Shown here: positions 7,866 to 16,594 of the stretch, piece by piece
Numbering within the stretch: position 1 is the stretch's first letter
How the letters are laid out: each line of letters starts with the position of its first letter
Origin: Nioella aestuarii
GTDB taxonomy: Bacteria > Pseudomonadota > Alphaproteobacteria > Rhodobacterales > Rhodobacteraceae
Assembly: GCF_050896395.1 (NCBI RefSeq)
Contig: NZ_JBPBBA010000007.1
Location: 62,001 to 126,000 of the forward strand
Length of the DNA stretch: 64,000 nt
Direction of reading: 5' to 3'
The notes under the pieces: model-generated
The model's database searches: none
What the model was told of the DNA's origin: nothing
What the model saw: the letters and a program-made list of their open reading frames with translations, nothing else
Translations under genes and position numbers: made by a program

Positions 7866-9158
7866 ATGATCGCCAACGAACGCCCCGTCATCGCTGACAG
7901 CCTGTGGAGCGCCAAGGCAAACCCCGCGCCCGACTGCCCGCCGCTGGTGCGAGAGGTGGAGGCGGATGTGGCCATCGTCGGGGGCGGGTTCACGGGGCTG
8001 TCGGCTGCGCTCCATGCCGCTGAGGCGGGCCTTCGCGCCGTGGTGCTGGAGGCCGAAAGCCCCGGATGGGGCGCGTCGGGGCGTAATGGCGGGCAGGTCG
8101 ATCCTGGGCTCTATGTCGATCCGGATGAGGTCGAGGCGCGGTTCGGCGCCGACATAGGCGCGCGGATGGTGGATTATATGGGGCTGTCGGGGCAGATGGT
8201 CTTCGATCTGATCGCTCGCCACGGAATTGAGTGCGACGCGCGGCCCGTGGGGTGGATCAGGGCTGCCCACAATGACGCGACGCTCAGGGATATTCACGGC
8301 AAGGTTGCGCAATGGCAAAGGCGCGGTGCGGATCTGCGCTTTCTGGAACGGGACGCGCTGGCGTCCATGCTGGGGACAGGCGTTTATGCCGGTGGGTTGA
8401 TCGACATGCGGGGCGGCAATCTGAACCCGCTGAACTATGCGCTGGGACTGGCAGATGCCGCGTTGCGGGCGGGGGCCTCCGTGCACGGTGGATCACGTGT
8501 GATCAGCGCCGGGCAGGAGGGGGATCGCCACCTTTTGAGGACGGAGCGTGGCTCTGTCCGGTCGCGCAAAGTCCTTCTCTGCACCAATGGCTATACGGAC
8601 GGCTTGGCCCCGCCTTTGGCGCAAGAGGTGGTGCCGGTCCGGTCCGTGCAGGTGGCGACCGACCCGCTGCCGCCAGAGATCGCGGCCAGCATCCTGCCGG
8701 GGCGGCAAGCGCCATCGGATCTGCGGCGGCTGTTGCTCTATTTCCGCATGGATGCCGCGGGGCGGTTCATCATGGGTGGGCGCGGGGCCTATGGCGACCG
8801 GGCAACGCTGGCACGGATGGAGGCTCTGCGACAAGTCAGCGTGAAGATGTATCCGCAACTGGCCCCCTTTGGCTGGCGGCACGCCTGGGGCGGGTTCATT
8901 GCGGTGACGCCAGATCACTACCCGCGCCTGGTGCGCATGGGGTCCGGGATGATGGCGGGGCTTGGCTATAACGGCCGCGGCGTGGCGCAGGCCACAGCCA
9001 TGGGCAAGCTGATGGCGGAATGGGCGGCGGGACGGCCAGAGGCAGAGTTGGACTTCCCCGTGACCGACCCAAGGCCGATCCCGTTTCACAGACTGCGCCG
9101 GTTGGGCGTTGCTGCAACCGTGGCAAAATACCGAATGCTGGATGCTTTGGGGCTGTAA
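7866..9158 (+). CDS. FAD-dependent amine/amino-acid oxidoreductase (DAO family, PuuB-like)
   Basis: 430 aa, ATG at 7866 with AGAGGT just upstream; a longer form from 7815 lacks a ribosome binding site. The Rossmann motif VAIVGGGFTGLSAA (about 36-48) and GWGASGRNGGQV are typical of gamma-glutamylputrescine oxidoreductase and glycine-oxidase-like DAO enzymes. The C-terminal GLGYNGRGVAQATAMGKLMAEW segment closes the FAD site. The likely reaction is oxidative deamination of a primary or secondary amine, giving aldehyde or imine and H2O2. The substrate is not deducible. It lies 57 nt after the CDGSH-GltS gene and is probably co-transcribed. Confidence 0.87.
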   Translation: MIANERPVIADSLWSAKANPAPDCPPLVREVEADVAIVGGGFTGLSAALHAAEAGLRAVVLEAESPGWGASGRNGGQVDPGLYVDPDEVEARFGADIGARMVDYMGLSGQMVFDLIARHGIECDARPVGWIRAAHNDATLRDIHGKVAQWQRRGADLRFLERDALASMLGTGVYAGGLIDMRGGNLNPLNYALGLADAALRAGASVHGGSRVISAGQEGDRHLLRTERGSVRSRKVLLCTNGYTDGLAPPLAQEVVPVRSVQVATDPLPPEIAASILPGRQAPSDLRRLLLYFRMDAAGRFIMGGRGAYGDRATLARMEALRQVSVKMYPQLAPFGWRHAWGGFIAVTPDHYPRLVRMGSGMMAGLGYNGRGVAQATAMGKLMAEWAAGRPEAELDFPVTDPRPIPFHRLRRLGVAATVAKYRMLDALGL

Positions 9159-9233
9159 GGATCTGCGGGGCAAATCCCTTGCTAAATGGCGGGAAACCTT
9201 CAATCCTTTCAAGAAAAGGAGATTGCCCCGCCG

Positions 9234-10436
9234 ATGCGTTATGAATTTGCCGATTGCCTGCTGGATACCGACAGCTTCAAGCTGTATCGCGGCGGTGCTC
9301 CGCAGCCGGTTGAACCGCAGGTTTTCGACTTGTTGCGGGTGCTGGCCGAGAACGCAGGAAAGCTTGTGTCGCGCGATCAGCTGATCGAACAGGTCTGGGG
9401 CGGGCGCATTGTGTCAGAGGCGACGATCAGCGCCCGCATCAATGCCGCAAGGACGGCTGTTGGCGATGATGGCAAGGCGCAGGCAGTGATCCGCACCGTG
9501 CCACGCAGGGGGATTGAACTGGTCGTGCCGGTGAAGCCTGCCGAGCCAGCCGCTGCGCCGGCGCCGTCATTTACACCAGACCCACCGGCAAACCAGACGA
9601 TCCGATACACAACCTCTGCCGATGGTACGCAGCTTGCCTATGCGATCTCGGGGTCGCCAGATGGCACACCGCTTTTGCGGGCCACGCATCACGTGTCGCA
9701 TCTGGAACTTGAATGGAACAGCCCGTTCTACCGGCCCAGCTTCGATGCGCTCGGGGCGCGGCACAAGCTCATCCGCTACGATATCCGGGGTGCGGGTCTA
9801 TCTGATGGCGCAGGCGATGATCATGATATGCAACGCCATGTGGAAGATCTTGTCGCCGTGGCCGACTCTGCCGGGTTAGAGCGGTTCGCAATCCTCGCCA
9901 ATCTCAATAGCGCACCGGTCTCGATCCGCTTTGCTGCTGAAAACCCGGATCGGGTCAGCCGTTTGGTTATTCAGGGCGGTTACGCGCGCGGGCGCGCGGT
10001 GCGCGGCGACAAGCAGAGCAAGCCGGGCGAGGATCCGTTCATTTTGCTGCTTCACGGCAGTGGGTGGGGTGATCCGCAAAATGGGTTCATGAGAGCCTGG
10101 GCGACAATGGCCCTTCCGACGCTGAGCTACGAGGATGCCACACGGTTCATCGAGCTGGTCGCGGGGGCTTGTTCGGGCGAGGATGCGCTGCACAGCCGGG
10201 TGGCAATTGACAGGTTCGACGCGCGTGACTGGCTTGCGGCGGTCAGGACGCCAACTCTGGTCGTCCATCCGCGCAATGACAGCCTTCACCCGCTGGCCGA
10301 GGCGCGCATGATCGCGGCAGGCATACCGGGGGCTGAATTTCACGTCGTCGAAAGCGCGAATACGATCTGCCTTGCACCGGATCCCACCTGGGCCGAGCAG
10401 ATGGAGGCTATTCTGGAGTTCCTCGCCCGCGAATAG
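9234..10436 (+). CDS. Winged-helix (OmpR/CadC-type) DNA-binding domain fused to a degenerate alpha/beta hydrolase domain
   Basis: 400 aa. Residues 1-97 form a trans_reg_C winged helix (EPQVFDLLRVLAENAGKLV, then LIEQVWGGRIVSEATI and VRTVPRRGIE-like wing). After a Pro/Ala linker, residues about 122-400 follow the alpha/beta-hydrolase fold (RYDIRGAGLSDG, RVSRLVIQGGYARGR). Family relatives carry GISQG at the nucleophile elbow and an NH at the catalytic His; here these read ANLNS (222-226) and N376-T377. Both Ser and His therefore appear lost. The domain probably senses a ligand instead of catalysing. There is no transmembrane segment, so it is likely a cytoplasmic one-component regulator. The target is unknown; the oxidoreductase upstream is one candidate. 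Confidence 0.82.
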   Translation: MRYEFADCLLDTDSFKLYRGGAPQPVEPQVFDLLRVLAENAGKLVSRDQLIEQVWGGRIVSEATISARINAARTAVGDDGKAQAVIRTVPRRGIELVVPVKPAEPAAAPAPSFTPDPPANQTIRYTTSADGTQLAYAISGSPDGTPLLRATHHVSHLELEWNSPFYRPSFDALGARHKLIRYDIRGAGLSDGAGDDHDMQRHVEDLVAVADSAGLERFAILANLNSAPVSIRFAAENPDRVSRLVIQGGYARGRAVRGDKQSKPGEDPFILLLHGSGWGDPQNGFMRAWATMALPTLSYEDATRFIELVAGACSGEDALHSRVAIDRFDARDWLAAVRTPTLVVHPRNDSLHPLAEARMIAAGIPGAEFHVVESANTICLAPDPTWAEQMEAILEFLARE

Positions 10437-10442
10437 CCCGCC

Positions 10443-11363
10443 TTAGCCGTAGATATGGCCACCCAGGTATTTCGCACCTGTGTCACAGGCGATGGTGACG
10501 ACGCGCTTGCCGGGGCCAAGCTCTTTTGCCAGCTCTATTGCTGCAACGACGTTGAGCCCGGTCGACCCGCCGCCGAGCACACCCGCCTCAGCCGCCAGCC
10601 TGCGGCACATGTCAAAGGCTGCGTCCTGATCGACGGTTCGGATATCGCACAGGCGCGACCGATCGAGGAAAGGTGGCTCAAACCCAACACCGATGCCTTC
10701 CACCTTGTGCGGGCCACCGGTGCCGGTCGTCAGGAGCGGAGATTGCAGCGGTTCCAACGCGATCACATCAGGGGTTTGTCCCGCCGCGGCCAGCCCGTCC
10801 ACCGTACCCATCATGGCCGCCCCGGTGCCAACGGCAGCGACAAGCATATCCACGTGCCCCAGATCGGCGGCAATTTCATGCCCCATCGGCACATAGCCCG
10901 CGCGCACGTCAGGGGACCCGAATTGGTCGGCGTAGTAACTGCCGGGTTCGCCGGCCAGCCCATAGGCGCGGGTCTTCATGCGCTGGATCAGCTCTGGTGT
11001 GATTGTGCCATCCGAGGGCTCGACAAGGACTTCGGCCCCGAAGGCCGCCATTGCCTGGCGCTTGCTGTCGGAAAACGCATCTGAAAACACCGCCGTAAAG
11101 CGTAGGCCCAGAACTGCCGAGACGAAGGCAAGCGCCGTGCCGGTGCTGCCGCCAGTATATTCCACCACACGGTCACCAGGCTTCAGATCGCCCCGTTCCA
11201 TCGCTCGGGTCAGGACGGAAACGGCCATCCGGTCCTTGTAGGATCCGGTCGGATTGCCGCCTTCCAGCTTGATCCAGATCTCGGCCCCGCCTGGCGGCTC
11301 GAACCCTGCGAGCCGAACCATGGGTGTTTTACCAATCGCGTCGAGTGCCGTTTCGGACTTCAT
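10443..11363 (-). CDS. PLP-dependent cysteine synthase-like enzyme (fold type II)
   Basis: 306 aa. It opens with IGKTPMVRL and has the PLP lysine K43 in GNPTGSYKDRM. GGSTGTALA replaces the TSGNTG substrate loop of canonical CysK, and GTGAAMMG is the phosphate-binding loop. O-acetylserine or a related beta-substituted amino acid is the likely substrate. The altered substrate loop makes a strict cysteine synthase assignment uncertain; cystathionine beta-synthase-like or other beta-replacement activity is possible. It is transcribed alone, divergently from trhO. Confidence 0.8.
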   Translation of the reverse strand: MKSETALDAIGKTPMVRLAGFEPPGGAEIWIKLEGGNPTGSYKDRMAVSVLTRAMERGDLKPGDRVVEYTGGSTGTALAFVSAVLGLRFTAVFSDAFSDSKRQAMAAFGAEVLVEPSDGTITPELIQRMKTRAYGLAGEPGSYYADQFGSPDVRAGYVPMGHEIAADLGHVDMLVAAVGTGAAMMGTVDGLAAAGQTPDVIALEPLQSPLLTTGTGGPHKVEGIGVGFEPPFLDRSRLCDIRTVDQDAAFDMCRRLAAEAGVLGGGSTGLNVVAAIELAKELGPGKRVVTIACDTGAKYLGGHIYG

Positions 11364-11457
11364 GTCATGCCCCCTGATTGATCAGATCAGTGTGACCTCT
11401 TGGCCCTGTCCGATCAAGCGTGGCGACTTGAAGGCGGTGTTGGGCCGGGTGTAAGAG

Positions 11458-12375
11458 ATGGACATGTTTACCATTGCAGCGCTCTATCATTTCACCCGGT
11501 TCGAAGATCCCGACGCCCTGCGCGCGCCGTTGCGCGACCTGTGCGAGGCGAGCGATGTACGCGGGTCACTGCTGATCGCGCATGAGGGGATCAACGGCAC
11601 CATCGCAGGGCCGCGTGCGGGGATTGATGCCGTGCTCGCGCATATCCGTGCGCTGCCCGGTTGTGCAGATCTGGAATGGAAAGAGAGCACGGCGACTGAT
11701 GCGCCTTTCGCCCGTATGAAAGTGCGGCTCAAGAAAGAGATCGTGACAATGGGCGTGCCCGACGTGGACCCCAAGGCGAAGGTTGGGCATTACGTGCGCC
11801 CCGCCGATTGGAATGCGCTGATTTCCTCCCCCGATGTGGCAGTGATCGATACGCGCAATGACTACGAGATTGCCATCGGCACCTTCGAAGGCGCGGTTGA
11901 TCCGGAAACCACCACTTTCCGTGAATTTCCCGCCTGGTGGGCCGAGAATAAGGACCGCTTCCACAACAAGCGGATTGCGATGTTCTGCACCGGCGGCATT
12001 CGCTGCGAGAAATCCACCAACTACCTGATCGAGCAGGGGGTTGAGGAGGTCTATCACCTCAAGGGCGGTATCCTTCAGTATCTGGAGGATGTGCCGGAAG
12101 AGGACAGCCTCTGGCATGGTGAGTGTTTCGTGTTCGATCAACGGGTTTCCGTGGGGCATGGGCTGAAAGAGGGGCCGCATCTGCTGTGCCGGGCTTGCCG
12201 TCGTCCGCTGCTGCCCGAAGATACGAAACGGCCTGATTATGAACATGGGGTCTCCTGCCATCACTGCCTGAGCGAGCATACGGATGCCGATCGGGCGCGT
12301 TTCCGCGAGCGCCAGAAACAGATCGAGCTTGCGAAGGCTCGGGGCGAGCGGCATTTGGCCGGCGGTCCGGTTTGA
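11458..12375 (+). CDS. trhO: tRNA uridine(34) hydroxylase (rhodanese-like, YceA)
   Basis: 305 aa. It is an oxygen-dependent enzyme that hydroxylates U34 of a subset of tRNAs to 5-hydroxyuridine, an early step toward cmo5U/mo5U. The N-terminal acylphosphatase-like part (GSLLIAHEGINGTIAG) precedes a rhodanese domain with the essential Cys at 177 in MFCTGGIRCEKS. A C-terminal Cys-rich stretch (CRACRRPL, CHHCLSE) is typical of the family. It starts at the first of two close ATGs (11458 or 11464). Its stop overlaps the TTG start of the next gene. Confidence 0.92.
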   Translation: MDMFTIAALYHFTRFEDPDALRAPLRDLCEASDVRGSLLIAHEGINGTIAGPRAGIDAVLAHIRALPGCADLEWKESTATDAPFARMKVRLKKEIVTMGVPDVDPKAKVGHYVRPADWNALISSPDVAVIDTRNDYEIAIGTFEGAVDPETTTFREFPAWWAENKDRFHNKRIAMFCTGGIRCEKSTNYLIEQGVEEVYHLKGGILQYLEDVPEEDSLWHGECFVFDQRVSVGHGLKEGPHLLCRACRRPLLPEDTKRPDYEHGVSCHHCLSEHTDADRARFRERQKQIELAKARGERHLAGGPV

Positions 12376-13433
12376 GTTCCGGCACCATCCTTCAATCGAC
12401 ATCTGCGCGCACGGCGCTCGCCCTGCTGATCGGCATCGCATCGGGTATCTTCGCCTTTCTGATCGGAATGCCCCTGCCTTGGATGCTGGGGCCGATGATC
12501 GGCAACACCATCGCGGCCATCCTGCACGCACCCACAGCCCCACCAGCCAAGCTGCGCCCCATCGTGATTCCGGTCATCGGGGTGATGCTGGGGTCTGGCG
12601 TCACGCCTGAGATTGTCGATGCGCTTGGCGATTGGGCCATAAGTTTCCTTGTTCTGCCGCCCTTCCTGATCGTGGCTGCCGGGGCGTCGTTCCTGTTCTA
12701 TCGCTTCATTGGCAAATACGACCCGGTCACCGCCTATTTCAGCGCCATGCCTGGCGGTCTGAACGAGATGCTGATCCTAGGAGCCGAACAGGGCGGGGAT
12801 GAGAAACGCATCGCGCTTGCCCATGCCAGCCGTATCCTGTTGGTCATTGGCTTTGTGGCGCTGTTCTTCGGATTGATACTGGGCGTGACCTCTGGCGGGC
12901 AGGGAAGTGCCGTTTGGGTCGGGCTTTGGGAGTTGGGGTTGAAGGATTACGCCGTACTGGCAATCTGCGCGGTAGCGGGCGTCTATGTGGGCAAGCTGCT
13001 GCGCCTGCCTGCGGCGGCGGTGCTGGGGCCCATGCTTTTGTCCGGCATTGCGCATTTCTTTCATATCGTAGATGTGCCCCCGCCCACGGTTCTGGTCATC
13101 GCGGCGCAGGTCGTGATGGGAACTGTCATTGGGTGCCGCTTCATCGGTGCGACCGCGCGCGAAGTGGGGCAAGACTTGTTCCTTGGGGTTTTCTCGACCA
13201 TCGGAATGCTGATCACCGGGGTGGGCTTTGCCGCCGTGGTGGCGGCGCTGACGGACACAGATCTAAGCCAGGCCTTTCTTGCGTATTCCCCCGGAGGGCT
13301 GACGGAAATGAGCCTGCTGGCCTTCGCCATGGGCGGCGACATCGCCTATGTCTCGCTCACGCATATCGTGCGGATCGTGCTGGTGATATTCTCGGCACCG
13401 CTGGTGTTTCGCTGGTTTGGGCGAAGCGGCTAA
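12372..13433 (+). CDS. AbrB-family integral membrane protein
   Basis: 353 aa with about ten hydrophobic segments arranged as two repeats, each containing the family signature PGG(L/T)xEM (MPGGLNEMLILG and YSPGGLTEMSLLAF). These are the duplicated AbrB/ammonia-monooxygenase-like membrane proteins. Despite the database name they contain no AbrB DNA-binding fold, and their transport or regulatory role is unproven. A TTG start at 12372 overlaps the trhO stop (TTGA), so it is probably coupled to trhO. Confidence 0.8.
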   Translation: MSSGTILQSTSARTALALLIGIASGIFAFLIGMPLPWMLGPMIGNTIAAILHAPTAPPAKLRPIVIPVIGVMLGSGVTPEIVDALGDWAISFLVLPPFLIVAAGASFLFYRFIGKYDPVTAYFSAMPGGLNEMLILGAEQGGDEKRIALAHASRILLVIGFVALFFGLILGVTSGGQGSAVWVGLWELGLKDYAVLAICAVAGVYVGKLLRLPAAAVLGPMLLSGIAHFFHIVDVPPPTVLVIAAQVVMGTVIGCRFIGATAREVGQDLFLGVFSTIGMLITGVGFAAVVAALTDTDLSQAFLAYSPGGLTEMSLLAFAMGGDIAYVSLTHIVRIVLVIFSAPLVFRWFGRSG

Positions 13434-13517
13434 GCAATCCTGAACCTTTAAAGTTTTCCAAAAACGACGCCGACTGTGTCGCATTCTCCCTTATTTTTAG
13501 AGCGAATGAAAAAACCT

Positions 13518-13544
13518 TTGACAATTTCACGCGGCCATTGTGAA
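13518..13544 (+). promoter_or_regulatory. Possible promoter and operator of the XRE-cupin operon
   Basis: A TTGACA hexamer at 13518-13523 is followed by two offset inverted repeats: ACAAT-N11-ATTGT (13521-13541) and TTCAC-N9-GTGAA (13526-13544). They lie 36-62 bp before the regulator start, in an AT-rich patch. Autoregulation by the XRE-cupin protein is a reasonable inference. No good -10 hexamer was found, so the promoter assignment is weak. Confidence 0.4.
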
Positions 13545-13579
13545 GGTTTTCCACAGAATTTCACGGGCCCGACTCACTG

Positions 13580-14134
13580 ATGCAACACCCTTCCCTCGGA
13601 GCTGACCTCAGATCCCTGCGCAAGCTGCGTGGGATGACGCTGGAGGATATGGCCCTGCGGTTGGGCAAATCGGTTGGCTGGATCAGCCAGGTGGAACGCG
13701 ACATTTCCACCCCACGCGTCAGCGATCTGCGTGACATCGCCAAGATCTATGAAGTGCCGTTGTCGTTGTTCTTTGGAAAGGCCACGGGTCCGGAAAACGA
13801 AATGGGCCGCGTGGTGCGCGCTGCCAATCGCCGGACCGTGGGCGAACAGGATGGCGGACTGATCGAAACGCTGCTGTCCCCTGATCTGACCGACTCCTTC
13901 GAAGTGGTGCATTCGACCTTTCAGCCGGGTTCAAGCCGGATGGAACGGACATCGCGCCCCACACAGGAACTTGCTTTCGTCATGTCGGGCAAGCTGGACA
14001 TCTGGCTCGATGACGACGCTTTCACCATCCGCGCCGGCGACAGTTTTCGCGTGCGCGATCAGTCTTACCGTTGGGCCAATCCGTATGACGAGCCCGCCGT
14101 TGCAATCTGGGTGATCTCACCCCCCGTCTACTAA
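13580..14134 (+). CDS. XRE-family transcriptional regulator with C-terminal cupin sensor
   Basis: 184 aa. An HTH_3 domain (about 7-61, LGADLRSLRKLRGMTLEDMA through VSDLRDIAKIYEVPL) is followed by a cupin_2 barrel (about 108-180, RPTQELAFVMSGKLDIWLDD, GDSFRVRDQSYRWANP). This layout is common for regulators that sense a small metabolite of the pathway encoded next to them. Only 12 nt separate it from the first FAD-GcvT gene, so it probably leads and controls the methylated-amine operon. Confidence 0.9.
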   Translation: MQHPSLGADLRSLRKLRGMTLEDMALRLGKSVGWISQVERDISTPRVSDLRDIAKIYEVPLSLFFGKATGPENEMGRVVRAANRRTVGEQDGGLIETLLSPDLTDSFEVVHSTFQPGSSRMERTSRPTQELAFVMSGKLDIWLDDDAFTIRAGDSFRVRDQSYRWANPYDEPAVAIWVISPPVY

Positions 14135-14146
14135 GAAGGATCCGCC

Positions 14147-16594
14147 ATGGCCGATTTTCCCACATCCGCAAAGGTCGTCATCATCGGGGGCGGTGCCGTT
14201 GGTGCGTCGAGCCTCTATCATCTGGCCAAGAAGGGCTGGACCGACTGCGTGCTGCTGGAAAAGAACGAATTGACGGCGGGATCGACATGGCACGCGGCGG
14301 GGAACGTGCCGACCTTCTCGACCTCATGGGCGATCATGAACATGCAGCGTTATTCGACCGAGCTTTATGCGCGCTTGGGCGAAGAGGTGGACTACCCGAT
14401 GAACTACCACCAGACCGGGTCTATCCGTCTGGCGCATACGAAGGAACGGATGCAGGAATTCGAGCGCGCCTGCGCCATGGGCCGCTATCAGGGCATCGGG
14501 ATGGAGATGCTGACGCCCGAACAGGCGAAGGAACGCTACCCCTTCCTTGAAATTCACGATCTGGAAGGCGCGCTGTTCGATCCTTCCGACGGCGATATTG
14601 ACCCCGCGCAGCTGACGCAGGCCCTGGCAAAGGGCGCGCGCGAGATGGGCGCGAAAATTATCCGCTTCTGCCCCGCGACCGGCGTGACCCAGAAAGAGGA
14701 TGGCAGTTGGATCGTCCACACCGACAAGGGTGACATCGCCTGTGAATACGTCGTGAACGCGGTGGGGTACTACGCGCAGCAAGTCGGGGAATGGTTCAAG
14801 CCCTATGGTGGGCGCACTGTTCCGATGATGGTCATGAGCCATCAGTATGTGCTGACCGATGAGGTGCCCGAGGTCGAAGCCTGGAGCAACGAGAACGGCC
14901 GCAAGCTGCCGCTTCTGCGGGATGTCGATGTCTCCTACTACTTCCGGCAGGAAAAGCATGGCTTCAACATCGGCCCTTATGAGCCGAACTGTAAGGCGGA
15001 ATGGGCAGGGTCGCCTGATGAGGTGCCAAATGATTTCAGCTTCCAGCTTTGGACGGATGATCTGGAAAGGATCGAGGACATCGTTGCGGATTCGATGGAG
15101 CGCGTTCCGCTGGCTGCCACTGCCGGGATCAGCCGCATCATCAACGGCCCCATTCCCTACGCGCCTGATGGCTTGCCGCTGATCGGTCCGATGCCCGGCG
15201 TTAAAAACGCGTTCGAGGCGTGCGTGTTTACCTTCGGCATCGCCCAAGGGGGCGGGGCTGGCAAGGTGCTGGCCGAATGGATCGTCGATGGCGCAACCGA
15301 ATGGGACATGTGGGCCGTCGATCCGCGCCGCTATACAGACTACACCGACCACGAATACTGCGTGGCCAAAGGGATGGAGGTTTATGGCAACGAATATGCC
15401 ATGCATTTCCCCTGGCATCGCTGGCCCGCCGCGCCGGATCGCAAGCTGTCGCCCGTCCATGACAAGGTGACCGCGCTTGGCGGTGTGATGGGCGACTATA
15501 ACGGGTGGGAACGGGCCAACTGGTTCGCGCAGCCCGGCGATGACACCAGCGAGGAAAGCACCCACACCTGGGGCCGGTCTGGTCCGTGGGAACAACGGAT
15601 CAAGGAAGAATGCGAAGCCGTGCGCGATGCCTGTGGCGTGCTGGACCTGCCGGGCTTCTCGCGCTTCTGGGTCAAGGGCGACGGCGCAGACGAATGGCTG
15701 CGCGGCTTCTGTACGGGGGGTATTCCCAAGATCGGTCGGATCGGCCTGATCTATGTCTCTGACCACCGCGGCCGCATCCTGACGGAGATGAGCTGTGTCC
15801 GGCTGGAGGAAAATAGCTTCGTCCTGATCACCGCTGCCACGGCGCAATGGCATGATGGCGAGCTTGTGAAGAATTCCGTCCCCGAGGGTGTCACCGTCAC
15901 GGAAACCACCCGCGACCGGGACTGCCTGATCGTTGCGGGGCCGACGTCACGCGATGTGTTGGCGGGGCTGACCGATGCGGACCTAAGCCAAGGCTGGCTA
16001 ACCCATCAGCACGCGACGGTTGCCGGCAAGCCCGCGTTCCTGATCCGCGTGTCCTTTACCGGTGAACTGGGATGGGAAGTCCATGCCCAGAACGAGGATA
16101 TGCCCGCGATCTACCAGGCGATCATTGATGCAGGCGCCAAGCCCTTCGGCATGTGGGCGCTGAACAGCCTGCGGATCGAGAAAGGCTATCGCGCGTGGAA
16201 GGGCGATCTATCCACCGATTACAGCCTGTTCGAAGGTGGGCTGGATCGTTTCGTAAAGCTGGATAAGCCTCAGGACTTTATCGGCAAGGCCGCCCTGATG
16301 GCCGAAAAACAGCAAGGCTCGAAGAAGCGCTTCGTGACGCTGCTGGTTGATGCCGGAGATTGCGACGCGCCCTACATGTCCTGCCTGTGGCATGGCGATG
16401 AGATCGTGGGGGAAACCACCTCTGGCGCGTGGGGTTATCGGGTGAATGCCTCGGTTGCGCTTGGCATGGTGCGGGCTGATCTGGCGGTGCCGGGCACCGA
16501 ACTGGAAGTGGAGATCTACGGCGAGAAATGCCGCGCCGTGGTGCAGGAAGATCGCCCGCTGTGGGATCCGGAAAACGAAAGGTTGCGTACTTGA
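14147..16594 (+). CDS. FAD-dependent oxidoreductase fused to GcvT domain (dimethylglycine/sarcosine dehydrogenase-like), copy 1
   Basis: 815 aa. The N-terminal DAO domain has VVIIGGGAVGASSLYHLAKK, then H49 in GSTWHAAG. This His is the position of covalent FAD attachment in mammalian dimethylglycine dehydrogenase. An FAO_M linker precedes a C-terminal GcvT fold (about 430-815) expected to bind tetrahydrofolate and capture formaldehyde as methylene-THF. Oxidative N-demethylation of a methylated amine is the expected chemistry. Which amine is not deducible. The next gene starts within its stop (TTGA). Confidence 0.9.
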   Translation: MADFPTSAKVVIIGGGAVGASSLYHLAKKGWTDCVLLEKNELTAGSTWHAAGNVPTFSTSWAIMNMQRYSTELYARLGEEVDYPMNYHQTGSIRLAHTKERMQEFERACAMGRYQGIGMEMLTPEQAKERYPFLEIHDLEGALFDPSDGDIDPAQLTQALAKGAREMGAKIIRFCPATGVTQKEDGSWIVHTDKGDIACEYVVNAVGYYAQQVGEWFKPYGGRTVPMMVMSHQYVLTDEVPEVEAWSNENGRKLPLLRDVDVSYYFRQEKHGFNIGPYEPNCKAEWAGSPDEVPNDFSFQLWTDDLERIEDIVADSMERVPLAATAGISRIINGPIPYAPDGLPLIGPMPGVKNAFEACVFTFGIAQGGGAGKVLAEWIVDGATEWDMWAVDPRRYTDYTDHEYCVAKGMEVYGNEYAMHFPWHRWPAAPDRKLSPVHDKVTALGGVMGDYNGWERANWFAQPGDDTSEESTHTWGRSGPWEQRIKEECEAVRDACGVLDLPGFSRFWVKGDGADEWLRGFCTGGIPKIGRIGLIYVSDHRGRILTEMSCVRLEENSFVLITAATAQWHDGELVKNSVPEGVTVTETTRDRDCLIVAGPTSRDVLAGLTDADLSQGWLTHQHATVAGKPAFLIRVSFTGELGWEVHAQNEDMPAIYQAIIDAGAKPFGMWALNSLRIEKGYRAWKGDLSTDYSLFEGGLDRFVKLDKPQDFIGKAALMAEKQQGSKKRFVTLLVDAGDCDAPYMSCLWHGDEIVGETTSGAWGYRVNASVALGMVRADLAVPGTELEVEIYGEKCRAVVQEDRPLWDPENERLRT

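Noticed and set aside
14324..15853. Long minus-strand open frame (509 aa) under the first FAD-GcvT gene
   Set aside because: It is an antisense shadow of a strongly supported, family-matching gene. Its composition (His/Arg/Pro-rich) is typical of GC-rich reverse frames and it has no ribosome site.
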